Both the position numbers and the translations under genes were made by a program. The notes beneath the pieces were generated by a model. That model did not search any database, had not been told where the DNA came from, and was given only the letters and a program-made list of their open reading frames with translations. From assembly GCF_003058325.1 (NCBI RefSeq), contig NZ_CP028843.1, positions 3,903,501-3,967,500 on the forward strand: a stretch of 64,000 bases of DNA, written 5' to 3'. Each line of letters opens with the position of its first letter. Positions within the stretch are counted from its first letter, which is position 1. This document shows, in pieces, positions 36,508-45,905 of this stretch. The DNA is from Methylobacterium currus. GTDB taxonomy: Bacteria > Pseudomonadota > Alphaproteobacteria > Rhizobiales > Beijerinckiaceae.

Positions 36508-37557
36508 CTATAATTCAGAATGGTAGCGGGCCACGTAAACTCGGTTTCGGCCCTCGTGCTTCGCTTCGTAGAGGGCTTGATCTGCGCGCTCGACCAAACT
36601 ACCCTGCGTATCGTTTAATCGAACCAGAGATACCCCAGCCGACAAGGTGATCGCCCCAATCTCCTCCCCCGTCTCACGCTTCACGATCTTCTTCGCAGCT
36701 AAGCGAGAGCAGATCTGGCGCGCGATCGCCGCCGCTGTTTCTTCGTCAACGTCTCCCAGCAGAATCGCAAACTCCTCCCCTCCGTAGCGTGCTACGAAGT
36801 CTTTGCCCTTCACGTTTGCAGTGAGCATCTGTGCAACTAGGCGCAGCACGCGGTCACCCGTGCGGTGTCCGTGCGTGTCGTTGAAGCGCTTGAAGTGGTC
36901 GACATCCAGCAGAACCAGGCAGAACGGTGCTGCCTCGTTCCTCTTCGCCTGCCCCAACTGGCGTCGCAGCCGTGCATCGAATGCTCGGCGGTTGGCGATG
37001 CCAGTCAGCCCATCCACCGACGCTTCTTGCCGGACAACTGCCAAGCTCTGCCGCAACTGGCCCACTCGTGCAGTCGACGCGCGCAGCTCACCCACTAGTA
37101 AATTGTTCTGGGCGCTCATCCGTGCAGTCTCCTGTGCCAACAGGGCGACAGATTGCACCAGTAAGCCCTCCGAGTTCTTCGGGCCGAGCGTGCTAGCACA
37201 GCCGTCGAGTACGGCTCCGTAGCGCGCGAGGACGGCCTCCGTGCCGGCCAGTGCTGTGACAAGCCGGCCGGCCTCGTCCCGCAGGGCGAGTGCTCCCTCC
37301 TGTACTACCTCCGCATCGGCTGCAAGCGCACCGGCGGCCGTCGCGTCTTGTGCCGCTAGGAGAGCCAACAGCTCGCTCAGCGGAAGATCGGCTTGCGGCG
37401 CGCTGAAGTGCCGGAAGAGGCGTTGGAAGATGTGCGGGGTTGCGGGTAGACCGTGGGTCCGAATTGTCTTCAATGTCGAAGCAGCTAAGTCTTCCAGCCC
37501 ATTGATGGTGTTTATAACAGTCGTTGGCGAAGATGACGAGGTGGAGTTGGGCAGCAT
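36508..37557 (-). CDS. Diguanylate cyclase (GGEEF domain)
   Basis: The 349-residue soluble protein has a helical N-terminal sensor of about 160 residues with two coiled-coil-like stretches, then a GGDEF domain from DGLTGIANRRAFDARL through LLDVDHFKRFNDTHGHRTGD to the active-site loop ARYGGEEFAIL. The signature is catalytically competent. The inhibitory RxxD site just before it reads KGKD, so product inhibition may be lost. The N-terminal region resembles the cytoplasmic domain of many alphaproteobacterial cyclases without a known ligand. No membrane span is visible. It is an isolated gene within the mobile-rich region. Confidence 0.88.
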   Translation of the reverse strand: MLPNSTSSSSPTTVINTINGLEDLAASTLKTIRTHGLPATPHIFQRLFRHFSAPQADLPLSELLALLAAQDATAAGALAADAEVVQEGALALRDEAGRLVTALAGTEAVLARYGAVLDGCASTLGPKNSEGLLVQSVALLAQETARMSAQNNLLVGELRASTARVGQLRQSLAVVRQEASVDGLTGIANRRAFDARLRRQLGQAKRNEAAPFCLVLLDVDHFKRFNDTHGHRTGDRVLRLVAQMLTANVKGKDFVARYGGEEFAILLGDVDEETAAAIARQICSRLAAKKIVKRETGEEIGAITLSAGVSLVRLNDTQGSLVERADQALYEAKHEGRNRVYVARYHSEL

Positions 37558-38076
37558 GGGGTGACAACCCAGACAAGAAGGACTCTATTTGCAGGTGGGA
37601 AATGCGGCGTACCAAGCGGACTAACCGCATCTAGAGGTGTAACGCATAGCTTCAATCGGCTATGTTGGCTGAGGTCTGCACGATCATGCCGGATCAGCCG
37701 ATTTCGGCGTAGCTTTTGTAGCCCGAAGTGCGGTGGAGAGCAGTGAAAAAGCCGAAGTTAAAATCAATCGTGAAACGATCCGCGCGCGATTACTGGTGAA
37801 GGCGCAGTGTCTCGCTGAGCGCTCCACGCCTTTCAGATGGCTTGATCGCTCTTACCTAGCCGCATGAACTGCTCCTTATCTGGGTAGATGCTCTAAACAG
37901 AATATTACAAAACCAGCTAGTTGGGTCAACCCAGATCAAGCTGAAAAGTTGGGTGCGCGAAAATTCGATCATACTCGCCTCCTCAAGCAACACATACAAT
38001 TTAAGGTAGATAACGTCAGGCACAAAGGTTTTCATGCGCGGCAGGGCTGGCCACCCAGCTGAGCGTGAGGAGGACA
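37558..38076. other. Intergenic region, nothing recognised
   Basis: About 520 bases upstream of the diguanylate cyclase. Short open frames exist on both strands, but none has homology I recognise, a good ribosome site or convincing base use. It probably holds the promoter of the cyclase gene. Confidence 0.4.
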
Positions 38077-38163
38077 TCTATCGACACCCGCACTAAGATC
38101 CTCGCGCCCCTGGTCCTAGCGGCCATGATCCTGACGAGCGGGCTGCTCGGGCTCCGCCGCTAG
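38077..38163 (+). pseudogene. Possible chemoreceptor N-terminal fragment
   Basis: After a GGAGG at 38068-38073 region, the frame reads SIDTRTKILAPLVLAAMILT followed by SGLLGLRR and a TAG. This resembles the first membrane segment of methyl-accepting chemotaxis proteins (MSIRTKIL... type). The start codon seems lost (ATCT where ATGTCT would be expected), and no receptor body follows. It is best read as a remnant. Confidence is low because only 28 residues are present. Confidence 0.3.
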
Positions 38164-38391
38164 GAGTGGGCTTGACACGAGCCGGTCGTCCGGCCCCAAA
38201 CCGGATACCCCGCCCTCTGAGGCCCCGTCCCGGGCCGCCCTTCCCTATGGCGCGGTCGTAGCCGGGCACCGCCATCCGTCACGCACGCCTCGTCATTGAA
38301 CCCGCGGATGGAGCACTGGCGGACTACGACGCGCTCCCTGGCCTGGGCGGGCTTCCGGGATGCCGGTTGGTCCGGCCGGCCAGCATCTGCG
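38164..38391. other. Non-coding stretch, nothing firm recognised
   Basis: Several GC-rich open frames overlap here on both strands, but no family was recognised. It joins two remnants and is probably the debris of earlier insertions. Confidence 0.3.
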
Positions 38392-38550
38392 GGTTGGCAT
38401 GCCGGAGCGGGCGAGGTGCTTGAGGGTAGCGGCGTCCTCGTCGGTGAGGAGGACGGCCAGCCGCTCGCGGGCGTCGAACGGCAGGAGGCCTGCCAGCGCA
38501 TCCAAGTCGCGCTCGCGGGCGAGGGTCGGATCCGGGAGGAGGGCGGGGGT
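38392..38550 (-). pseudogene. Possible tyrosine-recombinase N-terminal fragment
   Basis: The minus strand reads LARERDLDALAGLLPFDARE then RLAVLLTDEDAATLKHLARSGM. This resembles the start of the core-binding domain of integrase-like proteins in this bacterial group, in which ...TLKHLAREGMG is followed by a SAM-like helical domain. After GM the frame becomes unrelated and ends, so the catalytic domain is lost. The call rests on memory of the family pattern only. Confidence 0.35.
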
Positions 38551-38703
38551 GGGTCGGGCATGGCAGACGACGCGGGCACTGAGAGGGTCTGAGCCGCATT
38601 GGAACCGATTTCTGTCCGTGCGTTCATCACCATCGATAAGAGAGAGCTATCAATAGTCAGATGGTCGTTCGTGCGGTGATACCGGTGCGCGAATCGAAAG
38701 GTC

Positions 38704-39903
38704 TTGTCGCTCCCGAGACAACGGACCAGTACAACAAGCGCAAGGCGTTATCCCCTGCCTGAGCCGCTCCCTTGGGCCGCTGTTGCCCTGCCGCTGGCCG
38801 TCGCCGAAGACGCGCTGGCCCGCCTCGACCAACACCTTGCCACCAGCCCCATTCGCAACGGCTGGTGCGCCCGCACCGATTTCGCCGACGCCTGCGCCAG
38901 CCTCGCCCTGCAAGGCGACCTCATCCTCTTCGAGGATCTCGTCCTTCACGACGCCGACCGCGACCGGCACGCCCACTCGCAAGAGCTCACCCGCGCTCAC
39001 GCCATCCTGCGTAGCCGCCGCCGCATCGCCGCCGAGCCGGGCTGGGCCACAAGCCCTACGCGCCTCGCCGCCCTGTCCGATGATCCGGATGGGGCAGGGG
39101 GCTAGGACGCGACCTCAGCACCCGCCGTGCCATCCATCGACACCGCAGAGGGGGGAAGGGGATCTCCCGGAGGTTGACGACGCCTTCTCCGCCGAGCTCG
39201 CCGACATCGATGCCCTGATCGCCCGATTCAGCCGCATCCTCGCCGACACCGGGTCGGTGAGGGAGAAGTCCTCGCTCGTCTACGATCCGGCCTGGGGCGA
39301 GAGCGACCGCCTCGCCGCCTGGCGCCAAACTGTCACCGACACCCGCATCCTGCCGCCGGTCCTCGACGCCACCATCGCGGTCGATGCTTGGACCGCCCTC
39401 GAGCCGCTCCAGCACCGCGCATGGCTCGGGCCGCTGCTCGCCGCCGAACTCCTGCGCGCCCGTGACAAGGCCCAATACCACCTGCCCGCCCTCGCCAGCA
39501 GCCTGCGCCGCGTGCCCGGCGACCGCTGGCTCGTGCGCGATCCGCTGACCCGCTGGCTAGAGGTCCTCGGTGCCGTCGCCCTGGGTGCCGAGCAGGGCAT
39601 GAGGGATCACGACCGAGGGATGCTCGCGCGAGAGAGGCTGCTGCGTCCGAGAACACGGTCGCCACCTACCCGGTGCAGGGATGCTCGCGCGCGAGAGGCT
39701 GCTGCTCAAAGTGCGGGGAAAAGGGGGAGTTCCAGCCTGCCCCGCCTCATCGAGATCGTGCTCGCCCGGCCCCTGGTCTCGGCCACCATCATCGCGGAGG
39801 AGCTGGGTGTGTCACCCCGCGCGCCTCCCAGACCCTCGTGGCCGAGCTCGGCCTGCGCGAACTCGCCGGTCGAGAACGCTTCCGCGCTTGGGGGATCTTG
39901 TAA
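38704..39903 (+). pseudogene. RHE_PE00001 family (DUF1612/HTH) gene, decayed
   Basis: Parts of one protein lie in order but in different frames. The first is about 38737-39100: LPEPLPWAAVALPLAVAEDALARLDQHLATSPIRNGWCAR to LTRAHAILRSRRRIAAEPGW. The second is about 39170-39613: DDAFSAELADIDALIARFSRILADTG to DPLTRWLEVLGAVALG. The third is the helix-turn-helix end at about 39740-39903: RLIEIVLARPLVSATIIAEELGVS and, shifted again, QTLVAELGLRELAGRERFRAWGIL. At least two frameshifts and a short internal duplication inactivate it. The family is common on rhizobial plasmids and islands and has a C-terminal winged helix. Its function is unknown. Confidence 0.7.
39617..39704 (+). repeat. Short direct duplication inside the RHE_PE00001 remnant
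   Basis: A segment of about 27 bases beginning GGGATGCTCGCGCG occurs at 39617-39644 and again, nearly identical, at 39678-39704, 61 bases later. The duplication adds sequence absent from the family and probably arose by slippage or recombination in an already inactive gene. Confidence 0.7.
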
Positions 39904-40120
39904 GCTGCTCGCCCTCAGTGGATCTGAAATCATGGGAGCGCTGAGCCCAAAAATGGGTTCTGCAAGATGGTGACTGCGTGCGCCAGATTGCTGATGAGCC
40001 AGCTTGTTCCGTTGATGGCTGGGGATTGGCTACCGACAGGCACTTGCTTGACGCGCGTGAACCTTCGTAGAGCTTTACGTGTTCGGATCTGAATGGATCC
40101 TCGTATCAGGAAGAACTGAC

Positions 40121-40657
40121 GTGTCGGACGAGACCCAAGCCCAAGAGCCTGAGTTCATCGATCTCGTGGCCGATATCGTATCGGCATACGTGAGCAGGAA
40201 TAATGTTCCAATCGCCGAGCTCCCGAACCTAATCGCTTCGGTGCATGCCTCGCTGAGCGGCCTTGGCCAGCCTGCCGCCACACCCGCCGAGGATCACAAG
40301 GTCACATCGGCTCAGGTCCGCAAGTCCGTCACCCCGGATGCCATCACCAGCTTCATCGATGGCAAGTCGTACAAGTCGCTCAAGCGGCACCTGACCTCGA
40401 ACGGCTTGACCCCCGACGAGTACCGCCAGAAATACGGTCTGCCGCGCGATTACCCGATGGTGGCAGCCAACTACGCCGCCCAGCGCTCCGAACTCGCCAA
40501 AAGCCTCGGCCTCGGCCAACTCCGCCGTGATCGGGCTGCGGCCAAAAAGGCGGCTGAGAAGCGGACCACACCCGATCCCATCGTTACCGCTCCGTTAGAT
40601 GCTAAGCCTGCACGTCGCGGCCGGCCGAAGAAGGCTGAAGCTAACGCGGCCGAGTGA
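40121..40657 (+). CDS. MucR family transcriptional regulator lacking zinc cysteines
   Basis: The 178-residue product has the MucR/Ros layout: an N-terminal oligomerisation helix (FIDLVADIVSAYVSRNNVPIAELPNLIASVHASL), a DNA-binding core (KSVTPDAITSFIDGKSYKSLKRHLTSNGLTPDEYRQKYGLP) and a basic tail (RRGRPKKAEA). Classical Ros uses a CxxC...HxxxH zinc finger; here the cysteines are replaced (SFIDGKSYKS), so the fold must be metal-free as in some rhizobial paralogues. The GTG at 40121 has AGGAAG upstream. These proteins are nucleoid-like regulators of surface polysaccharide and many other genes. A close paralogue follows 234 bases downstream. Confidence 0.85.
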   Translation: MSDETQAQEPEFIDLVADIVSAYVSRNNVPIAELPNLIASVHASLSGLGQPAATPAEDHKVTSAQVRKSVTPDAITSFIDGKSYKSLKRHLTSNGLTPDEYRQKYGLPRDYPMVAANYAAQRSELAKSLGLGQLRRDRAAAKKAAEKRTTPDPIVTAPLDAKPARRGRPKKAEANAAE

Positions 40658-40891
40658 CGTGGATCCGGCGAACCCGTGGCGACGACAGCGTGCCCGACGC
40701 ACGCTGTCACTCTCGGGCGTGCTCCTGGTTGCGGGAGGTTTCATGGTGGCCATGGTCGGCATCTATTTTGCCCTCGAAGATGTCGTCGCTCCCTTGATCA
40801 GGTAGGCGCGCTGCCTTTCAGGGTTGTGCGTATCTGCGGAATACTCGATAGATTGCCACAACTCGGTTATGAACTGAGTCGTGGAGTGGGA

Positions 40892-41312
40892 ATGCTTTCC
40901 AGGTCACAACAAGAACAAAGCTCCTTGGCCTCTCTCGTTGAACTCGCCGCCGATATCGTGTCGGTCTACGTGTCCAAGAACTCCATTCCGGTGGCGGAGC
41001 TGCCGAACCTAATCGCGTCGGTCCACACCTCGCTGACGAACCTCGGGCAGGCGGTTGTCGAGCAACCGGAGTACCTGACGCCACCCGTGCCGATCAGGAA
41101 GACGGTAACCCCGGACTACCTGATCAGCTTGGAGGATGGGAAGCAGTATAAGTCGCTCAAGCGCCACCTCCCAATCCGCGGGCTCACCCCAGAGGAGTAC
41201 CGCCGCAAGTGGAGTCTGCCACACGACTATCGGATGCTCGCGGCCCCTACGCCCCCAGCGCTCCGAGATCGCCAAGAACAGTGGTTTGGGCCGGCCTCGG
41301 AAGTCAGCCTAA
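40892..41312 (+). pseudogene. MucR family regulator with C-terminal frameshift
   Basis: The frame from ATG 40892 encodes LASLVELAADIVSVYVSKNSIPVAELPNLIASVHTSL and the zinc-less DNA-binding core SLEDGKQYKSLKRHLPIRGLTPEEYRRKWSLPHDYRM, closely related to the gene upstream. After about 41245 the frame loses similarity, while another frame reads QRSEIAKNSGLGRPRKSA and stops at 41310-41312, the expected family ending. A one-base change in the run around 41247-41258 explains this. The shifted product of 153 residues would still keep the DNA-binding core, so it may remain active. Confidence 0.7.
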
Positions 41313-41314
41313 GG

Positions 41315-41675
41315 TTATTCCAAATCATCCCTGTCGACCAGCATCAGCCATAGCCGGTCGGTAGGGGTCGTGGCTGGCACGGCGTGGTCGGTAATCAAGA
41401 GGTCGACCCTGCCTTCACGCGCCCGAAGCTGCTCCAAAGCTTCGAAGCCCGCCTCCGCCTCGACTACTGTATGGCCGAGCTCCTCCAGCATCTCGGCAGT
41501 GCCGCTCCGCACCAATGCGTCGTCATCAACCAGCAGGTTCATCAGGTAGCCCGTCGAATGGCCGACTTGGTCCAGGCTTGTCTCCTCTCCGATTTTGCTC
41601 AGGAGAGCATCAGGCCGTCGCTCCGACTGCGGTAGCCAGAGCCGCACTGTTGTCCCCTGGCCGATCCCGTCCGTC
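41315..41675 (-). pseudogene. Hybrid histidine kinase C-terminal fragment (ATPase end plus receiver)
   Basis: On the minus strand the sequence GQGTTVRLWLPQSERRPDAL is the last strand of a histidine-kinase ATPase domain. A receiver start, LLVDDDALVRSGTAEMLEELGHTVVEAEAGFEALEQL, and the phospho-acceptor region DLLITDHAVP follow. The receiver stops about halfway, at 41315. Upstream of this fragment the frame runs directly into a ParB-like piece, so two unrelated genes have been fused by deletion. The fragment has no start of its own. Confidence 0.7.
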
Positions 41676-41832
41676 TCATGCCCGTGATCGGCCAGAGCCT
41701 TCCACGCTTCGAATTGGTCGGCAGGATGCATCGCCACCCGCACCAAATTCTCGACCAAGGAGAGTTTGGTGTGATCGGCATCCGGTGCCACGACCAAGGG
41801 CACGGCCCGGTTGTAGCCGCCGGTGTGAAACT
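41676..41832 (-). pseudogene. ParB-like nuclease/partition protein fragment
   Basis: The minus strand reads NRAVPLVVAPDADHTKLSLV then ENLVRVAMHPADQFEAWKALADHG, matching the ParB N-terminal region in which an APD-x-AD...SLAEN-x-VR-x-AMHPADQF block binds CTP and nuclease-like substrates. The gene is cut on one side by the ISL3 element at 41833 and on the other joined to a kinase fragment. ParB relatives like this are typical of plasmids, which supports a plasmid origin for this stretch. Confidence 0.6.
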
Positions 41833-42817
41833 GGCTCTCCCGCATTTTTGGTGCAGGCGTAGCGGTCACGCCGCCAGCACGCGGGCGCGCAGCAGGTCGA
41901 GCTTGGCACGGCCATACATCGTCCGCTTCAGCGTCTTCACGCGGTTGATCTGCCCCTCCACCGGGCTCGTGCTCCAGGGCAGCGTGAGCGCGGCTTCCAC
42001 GGCGGCCCGATCCCGCCTCAACCCCTCCGCCAGGCCGCTCAGCGGGCCATCGCGACAGCGATCCAGCCACGCCCCAAACGCCGCCTGATCCTGCTCCCGC
42101 ACGATCACCGTGAAGGCCTTTACCTCCGCGATCGCACGCTCGATCTCGGGGACAGCGGCCACCAGGGCATCGAGGAAGCGCCCATCCCTCTCGCCACGCT
42201 CGCCGCCGGTCAGGAGAAGCCGCGCCGTCCGCCGCGGCGACGGGCGCCGCCAGACTGGACCGGGGGCAGGTCGCATCCGCGGCGGGCCGCCCCTGAGAGC
42301 AGCAACGCAGAGCCGGACGCTCATCACGCCACCCCGGAAGCCCGAGGCCTGCAACTCGCGCCACAGCCGCGTCGCGTTGCGCTCGCCTTCGTCGAGCCGC
42401 CGCACGAGGTAGGGCACGAAGGGATCGGTGATCCGCGCCCGTTCGACCTTGCACCACGTCGGCGCCGTGCCGGCCCGCAGCCAGTGCCGCACCGTGTTCC
42501 GCGACAGCCCGGTCTCGCGCACGATGGCGCGGATGCCCTGGCCGTCCCGAGCCAGGGCTGCAACATGCTGGAAGCGGGCCTCCCGGTCCGCCTGACCCTG
42601 CTGCTGTCGCTGCTGCGCCTTGGTCGCCGGACGGGGTTCGACCGGCGGCGCTTCCGCTGCGGCTTGGCTCACGATGGTTCGCGCGACACGGGAGAACTCG
42701 CCGCGGTGCCGATCGAGCACCTGCACCAGCGCTTGCGAGCTGTCAACGGGCACCGAAGTCTCCGCAATTGTGGGCTTTCAAAATTCCCTGGCCGGCGGGT
42801 TCGGTGCGGATCGGTGA

Positions 42818-43684
42818 TCAGCCGGCCGTGTGATCGGAGGCAGCCTTTCCGGGTGGACGACCGCGACGCCTGGGTGCGGGCGGCGGAACGATCAGGGCCT
42901 TGGAGCGGACGTGCTCGGGGACGAGGTCGGCGTGCTGGCGCAGGCGGTAGCTCGCCCCCTCGATCTGGATCACCACGGCATGGTGGAGGAGTCGGTCGAG
43001 CAGGGCTGTCGCCACGACCGGATCACCGAACACCTCGCCCCACTCGGCGAAGCCGCGGTTCGAAGTCAGGATCATCGCCCCGCGCTCGTAGCGCGCGTTG
43101 ACGAGTTGGAAGAACAGGTTGCCGCCACCGGGGACGACGGGGAGGTAGCCGATCTCGTCCACGACCAGCAGCGAGGCCCGGCAGAGATAGCGGATGCGCT
43201 CGCGCAGGGAGCCGTCGCGCTCGGCCTTGGCCAGCGAGGTCACGAGGTCGGCCAGCGTCGAGAACACGACGCTGCGCCCGGCCTTGACCGCCTCGACGGC
43301 GAGCGCGATCGCCAGATGGCTCTTGCCGGTGCCGGGTGGTCCGAGCAGATGGACGACCTCGGCCCGGTCGATGAAGGTCAGTTCCGCCAGCGCCAGGACG
43401 CGCTCGCGGTCGAGCGAGGGCTGGAAGGCAAAGTCGAACCCGGACAGCGTCTTGATCGTGGTCAGGCGCGCGACCAGCAGGGCGGTCTTCACGCGGCGGT
43501 TCTCGCGCAGCGTCAGTTCCTCGGTCAGGATCACGTCGAGGGCGGCCAAGCCGTCGATCTCGCCCTGCTCGATGCGCCGGACCGTCGCGTCGAGCACCTC
43601 CAGGGCGCGCGGCATGCGCAGGCCGACCAAGCTGCGCTTGATGCTGTCGAGGGTCGTGATGGCACAGGATGCGGTGCGGCTCAT
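42818..43684 (-). CDS. istB: IS21 helper ATPase IstB
   Basis: The 288-residue AAA+ protein has the IstB N-terminal domain (KRSLVGLRMPRALEVLDATV), Walker A GPPGTGKSH and Walker B LLVVDEIGYLPV, then SNRGFAEWGEVFGDPVVATALLDRLLHHA. It remodels target DNA for IstA during transposition. Its ATG overlaps the istA stop (ATGA), the usual translational coupling in IS21 elements. The C-terminus is Pro/Arg-rich. It appears intact. Confidence 0.92.
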   Translation of the reverse strand: MSRTASCAITTLDSIKRSLVGLRMPRALEVLDATVRRIEQGEIDGLAALDVILTEELTLRENRRVKTALLVARLTTIKTLSGFDFAFQPSLDRERVLALAELTFIDRAEVVHLLGPPGTGKSHLAIALAVEAVKAGRSVVFSTLADLVTSLAKAERDGSLRERIRYLCRASLLVVDEIGYLPVVPGGGNLFFQLVNARYERGAMILTSNRGFAEWGEVFGDPVVATALLDRLLHHAVVIQIEGASYRLRQHADLVPEHVRSKALIVPPPAPRRRGRPPGKAASDHTAG

Positions 43685-44982
43685 CGCTGGCCTCCGATCC
43701 CGCCGGCGAGCCGTTCGCCGACTGCCTGGTAGACAGCCAGCGAGCGCCGGGCGACGTGATCGCCATGGCGGCCGATCGGCAGACTGTCGGGATGGCCGTG
43801 GCGCATGGCCCGAGCGGCCGTGCCTTGCCGATGGTCGGGGTCGATGCGGTACTGCCGTCGTCCCTCCAGGATCGGATGGCTCGCGACGAGCCGGCCACCA
43901 TCGAGGATGCGGATCGTGTCGGGCAACTGATGCACCTCGACGACGCGCCGGGTCCGATCCGGTACGCTGTAATAGTTGCCACCGATCGAGACGAGGCCAT
44001 CGTGGCTGACGCGCCGCTCCAGCGTGAGCAGAGCGTCGAAGGGCAGAGCCGGCAAGGGCTGCAACTCGGGCCGCTCGGCGGCGAAGGCTTCCGAGACGAT
44101 CCGCTGCGTGGTGCCGTGCAAGCGGACGTTGGCGACGGTATCGAGCCAGCTCCGAAGCTGGCGGTTGAGGTCGTCGAGGTCGCGGAAGGAACGTGCGAGG
44201 AAGAAGTCCTGGCGGATGTAGGAGAACGGTCGCTCGACCTTCCCCTTGGTCTTGGCCCGGTACGGGCGGCAGGCGCGCGGCAGGAATCCGTAGTGCTGGG
44301 CGAGTGCCAGCAGGGATCGGTTGTAGACGATGTGGCCGTCCGCATCCTCGCCGGTGACCGCCGTCTTCATGCGATCGTAGAGGATCTCGATCGGCACGCC
44401 GCCGATCGCGGTGAAGGCCTGCATGTGACAGCGCAGCAGCGTTTGCAGGTCCTGATGCAGGACGAAGCGCGCCTCGATGTGCCGGGAATGGCCGAGCACC
44501 AGCGAGAACAGCCAGACGATGCAGGTCGTGTCCGGCGCATCCGTGAAGGTGACGAGGAAGCGGGCGAAGTCGACCTGCGCCTGCTGGCCGGCCGGGGTCT
44601 CGAAGCGGACCTCGTAGGGCTTGGCCTCGGGCGGCCGGATCGCGGCGGCGAACCGCTTCACCGCGGTGTAGGCACCGGTGTAGCCGCGCTCGCGCAACTC
44701 GCGGGTCAGGCGCACGGCACTCAGGTCGGGGAAGGCGGTGATCCGCTCGCGCAGATAATCGAGATAGGGCGCGAGCTTGCTCGGGCGGCCGGGCTGACGC
44801 GGGCCGTAGGCCGGCGGCTCGAGGCCGCGCTCGATGTACTTGCGGATCGTCTTCGGATCGCGGCCGGTCCGGCGGGCGATGGCGGAGACGGACAGGCCCT
44901 GTCGGTGCAGGTCCAAGATCATGACGAGTTCTCCCAGCAGAACCATCCTCGTCGCTCCCAGCCGATCGGTATCGGCAGGCAT
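43681..44982 (-). CDS. istA: IS21 transposase IstA
   Basis: The 433-residue DDE integrase has an N-terminal helix-turn-helix (LHRQGLSVSAIARRTGRDPKTIRKYIERG), the core AQVDFARFLVTF (first Asp), LYDRMKTAV (second Asp) and the Glu in TKGKVERPFSYIRQDFF, plus a C-terminal beta barrel (VSIGGNYYSVP). The start at 44982 is preferred; 44946 is possible. It is coupled to istB by a four-base overlap. Intact, so the element is probably able to move. Confidence 0.92.
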   Translation of the reverse strand: MPADTDRLGATRMVLLGELVMILDLHRQGLSVSAIARRTGRDPKTIRKYIERGLEPPAYGPRQPGRPSKLAPYLDYLRERITAFPDLSAVRLTRELRERGYTGAYTAVKRFAAAIRPPEAKPYEVRFETPAGQQAQVDFARFLVTFTDAPDTTCIVWLFSLVLGHSRHIEARFVLHQDLQTLLRCHMQAFTAIGGVPIEILYDRMKTAVTGEDADGHIVYNRSLLALAQHYGFLPRACRPYRAKTKGKVERPFSYIRQDFFLARSFRDLDDLNRQLRSWLDTVANVRLHGTTQRIVSEAFAAERPELQPLPALPFDALLTLERRVSHDGLVSIGGNYYSVPDRTRRVVEVHQLPDTIRILDGGRLVASHPILEGRRQYRIDPDHRQGTAARAMRHGHPDSLPIGRHGDHVARRSLAVYQAVGERLAGGIGGQR

Positions 44983-45905
44983 GGTGGCTGAGGATGGAAA
45001 AGCCCGAGAGGGCGCGGGGCGTCGCGACCCTACGGGCCAGGGCACCGACCAGGGAATTTTCGATGCCCACAATCAGGGAGTATTCAACGCCCGCTGACAC
45101 GAGCCGTTGCAGAGCAGATGCCATCGGTCCGCGACCTGGACCGCCCCGGGGGCGCCGCGACGCACGCCATCGGCATAGGCACCGGCGCGGTCGCGAGCCA
45201 CGACCTCGACGCCGGGATGCCGTTGCAGCCAGTCTGCTACGGTGGCGGCCTCCCGGTCGGGCAGCAGATCGATGACCTGGCCTCGTTCCAGATCGCACAG
45301 GATCGTGCCGTAGCGCTGACCGCGCCGCCAGGCCCAGTCATCGATGCCGAGCACCCGCGGTGCGCGCTCTGCTTGCGTGGGTGCGCGATCTCGCACGAGG
45401 CGCAGCAGCGTGTCGGGGCTGACCGGCAGGCCGAGGCGCCCCGCTAGGCGTGCGCCGGCTTCACCACCGAGTACGAGACCGAGGTGGTGCTGGAGGTCGC
45501 CGAGGCGGTGAGTGCGGCGTGCGCCAGCCTGGGCAACGCCGGCAAGGCGCTCGGCGAAGACACGGCGAGGGCAATGTGGCTGCGGGCAACGCCATCGCCG
45601 CGTCTGGACCGCGATGACGACGCGCCGACCCTGCCATGGAAGGTCGGCCAGGGTGCGGGTGTAGCGTGAGTGAGACTGAGCCGAGAACTCCCCACACCCC
45701 GGGCAGCCAGCGGTCGTGGCGCGGGGATGGGTACTGATGATGATCTGGTCAGGCTCGAGGTCGACCTGATCGACGACGAGACCGGCGGGGATGAGGGGCA
45801 GCAGGCGTTTGGGCACCAGATCAGATGTGCAGGCCGGTCCTGATGTTCACGATCCGTGCGGCTCCGTGACTCGCCATCCGGCTGCACCACAAACGCGGGA
45901 GAACC

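Larger units (their letters stand above)
42741..45099 (-). mobile_element. IS21-family insertion sequence inside ISL3
   Basis: The 2359-base element has ends starting TGTCAACGGGCACCGAAGTC (42741) and, reverse-complemented, TGTCAGCGGGCGTTGAATAC (45099), with further shared blocks (ATTGTGGGC, AAAATTCCCTGG). A 5-base target duplication CGAGC lies at 42736-42740 and 45100-45104. It carries istA and istB in the usual overlapping order. Confidence 0.92.
41866..45816 (-). pseudogene. ISL3-family transposase, split by IS21 insertion
   Basis: The 5' part (45816-45100) has the N-terminal zinc-binding domain ([24 protein letters not shown], then [15 protein letters not shown]) and the first catalytic Asp near [22 protein letters not shown], then [13 protein letters not shown]. 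The 3' part (42735-41866) has a linker with a helix-turn-helix (IRAIVRETGLSRNTVRHWL) and the end STSPVEGQINRVKTLKRTMYGRAKLDLLR with the catalytic Glu. Removing the IS21 and one CGAGC copy joins LLCNGS to QALVQVLDRH in frame, restoring 528 residues. The transposase is therefore inactivated only by the insertion. Confidence 0.88.
41833..45905 (-). mobile_element. ISL3-family insertion sequence, interrupted by an IS21 element
   Basis: The terminal inverted repeats begin GGCTCTCCCGCATTTTTGGT at 41833 and, reverse-complemented, GGTTCTCCCGCGTTTGTGGT ending at 45905, matching at 21 of 24 positions by eye. Inside is one ISL3 transposase gene broken by the IS21 at 42741-45099. The eight bases on each outer side are not equal, so the expected 8-base target duplication is missing and one flank has been rearranged. 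Confidence 0.82.

Noticed and set aside
42818..45298. Single 826-residue minus-strand frame across the whole IS21
   Set aside because: Its end is IstB, but the rest is an Arg/Pro-rich shadow of istA. IstB starts properly at 43684.
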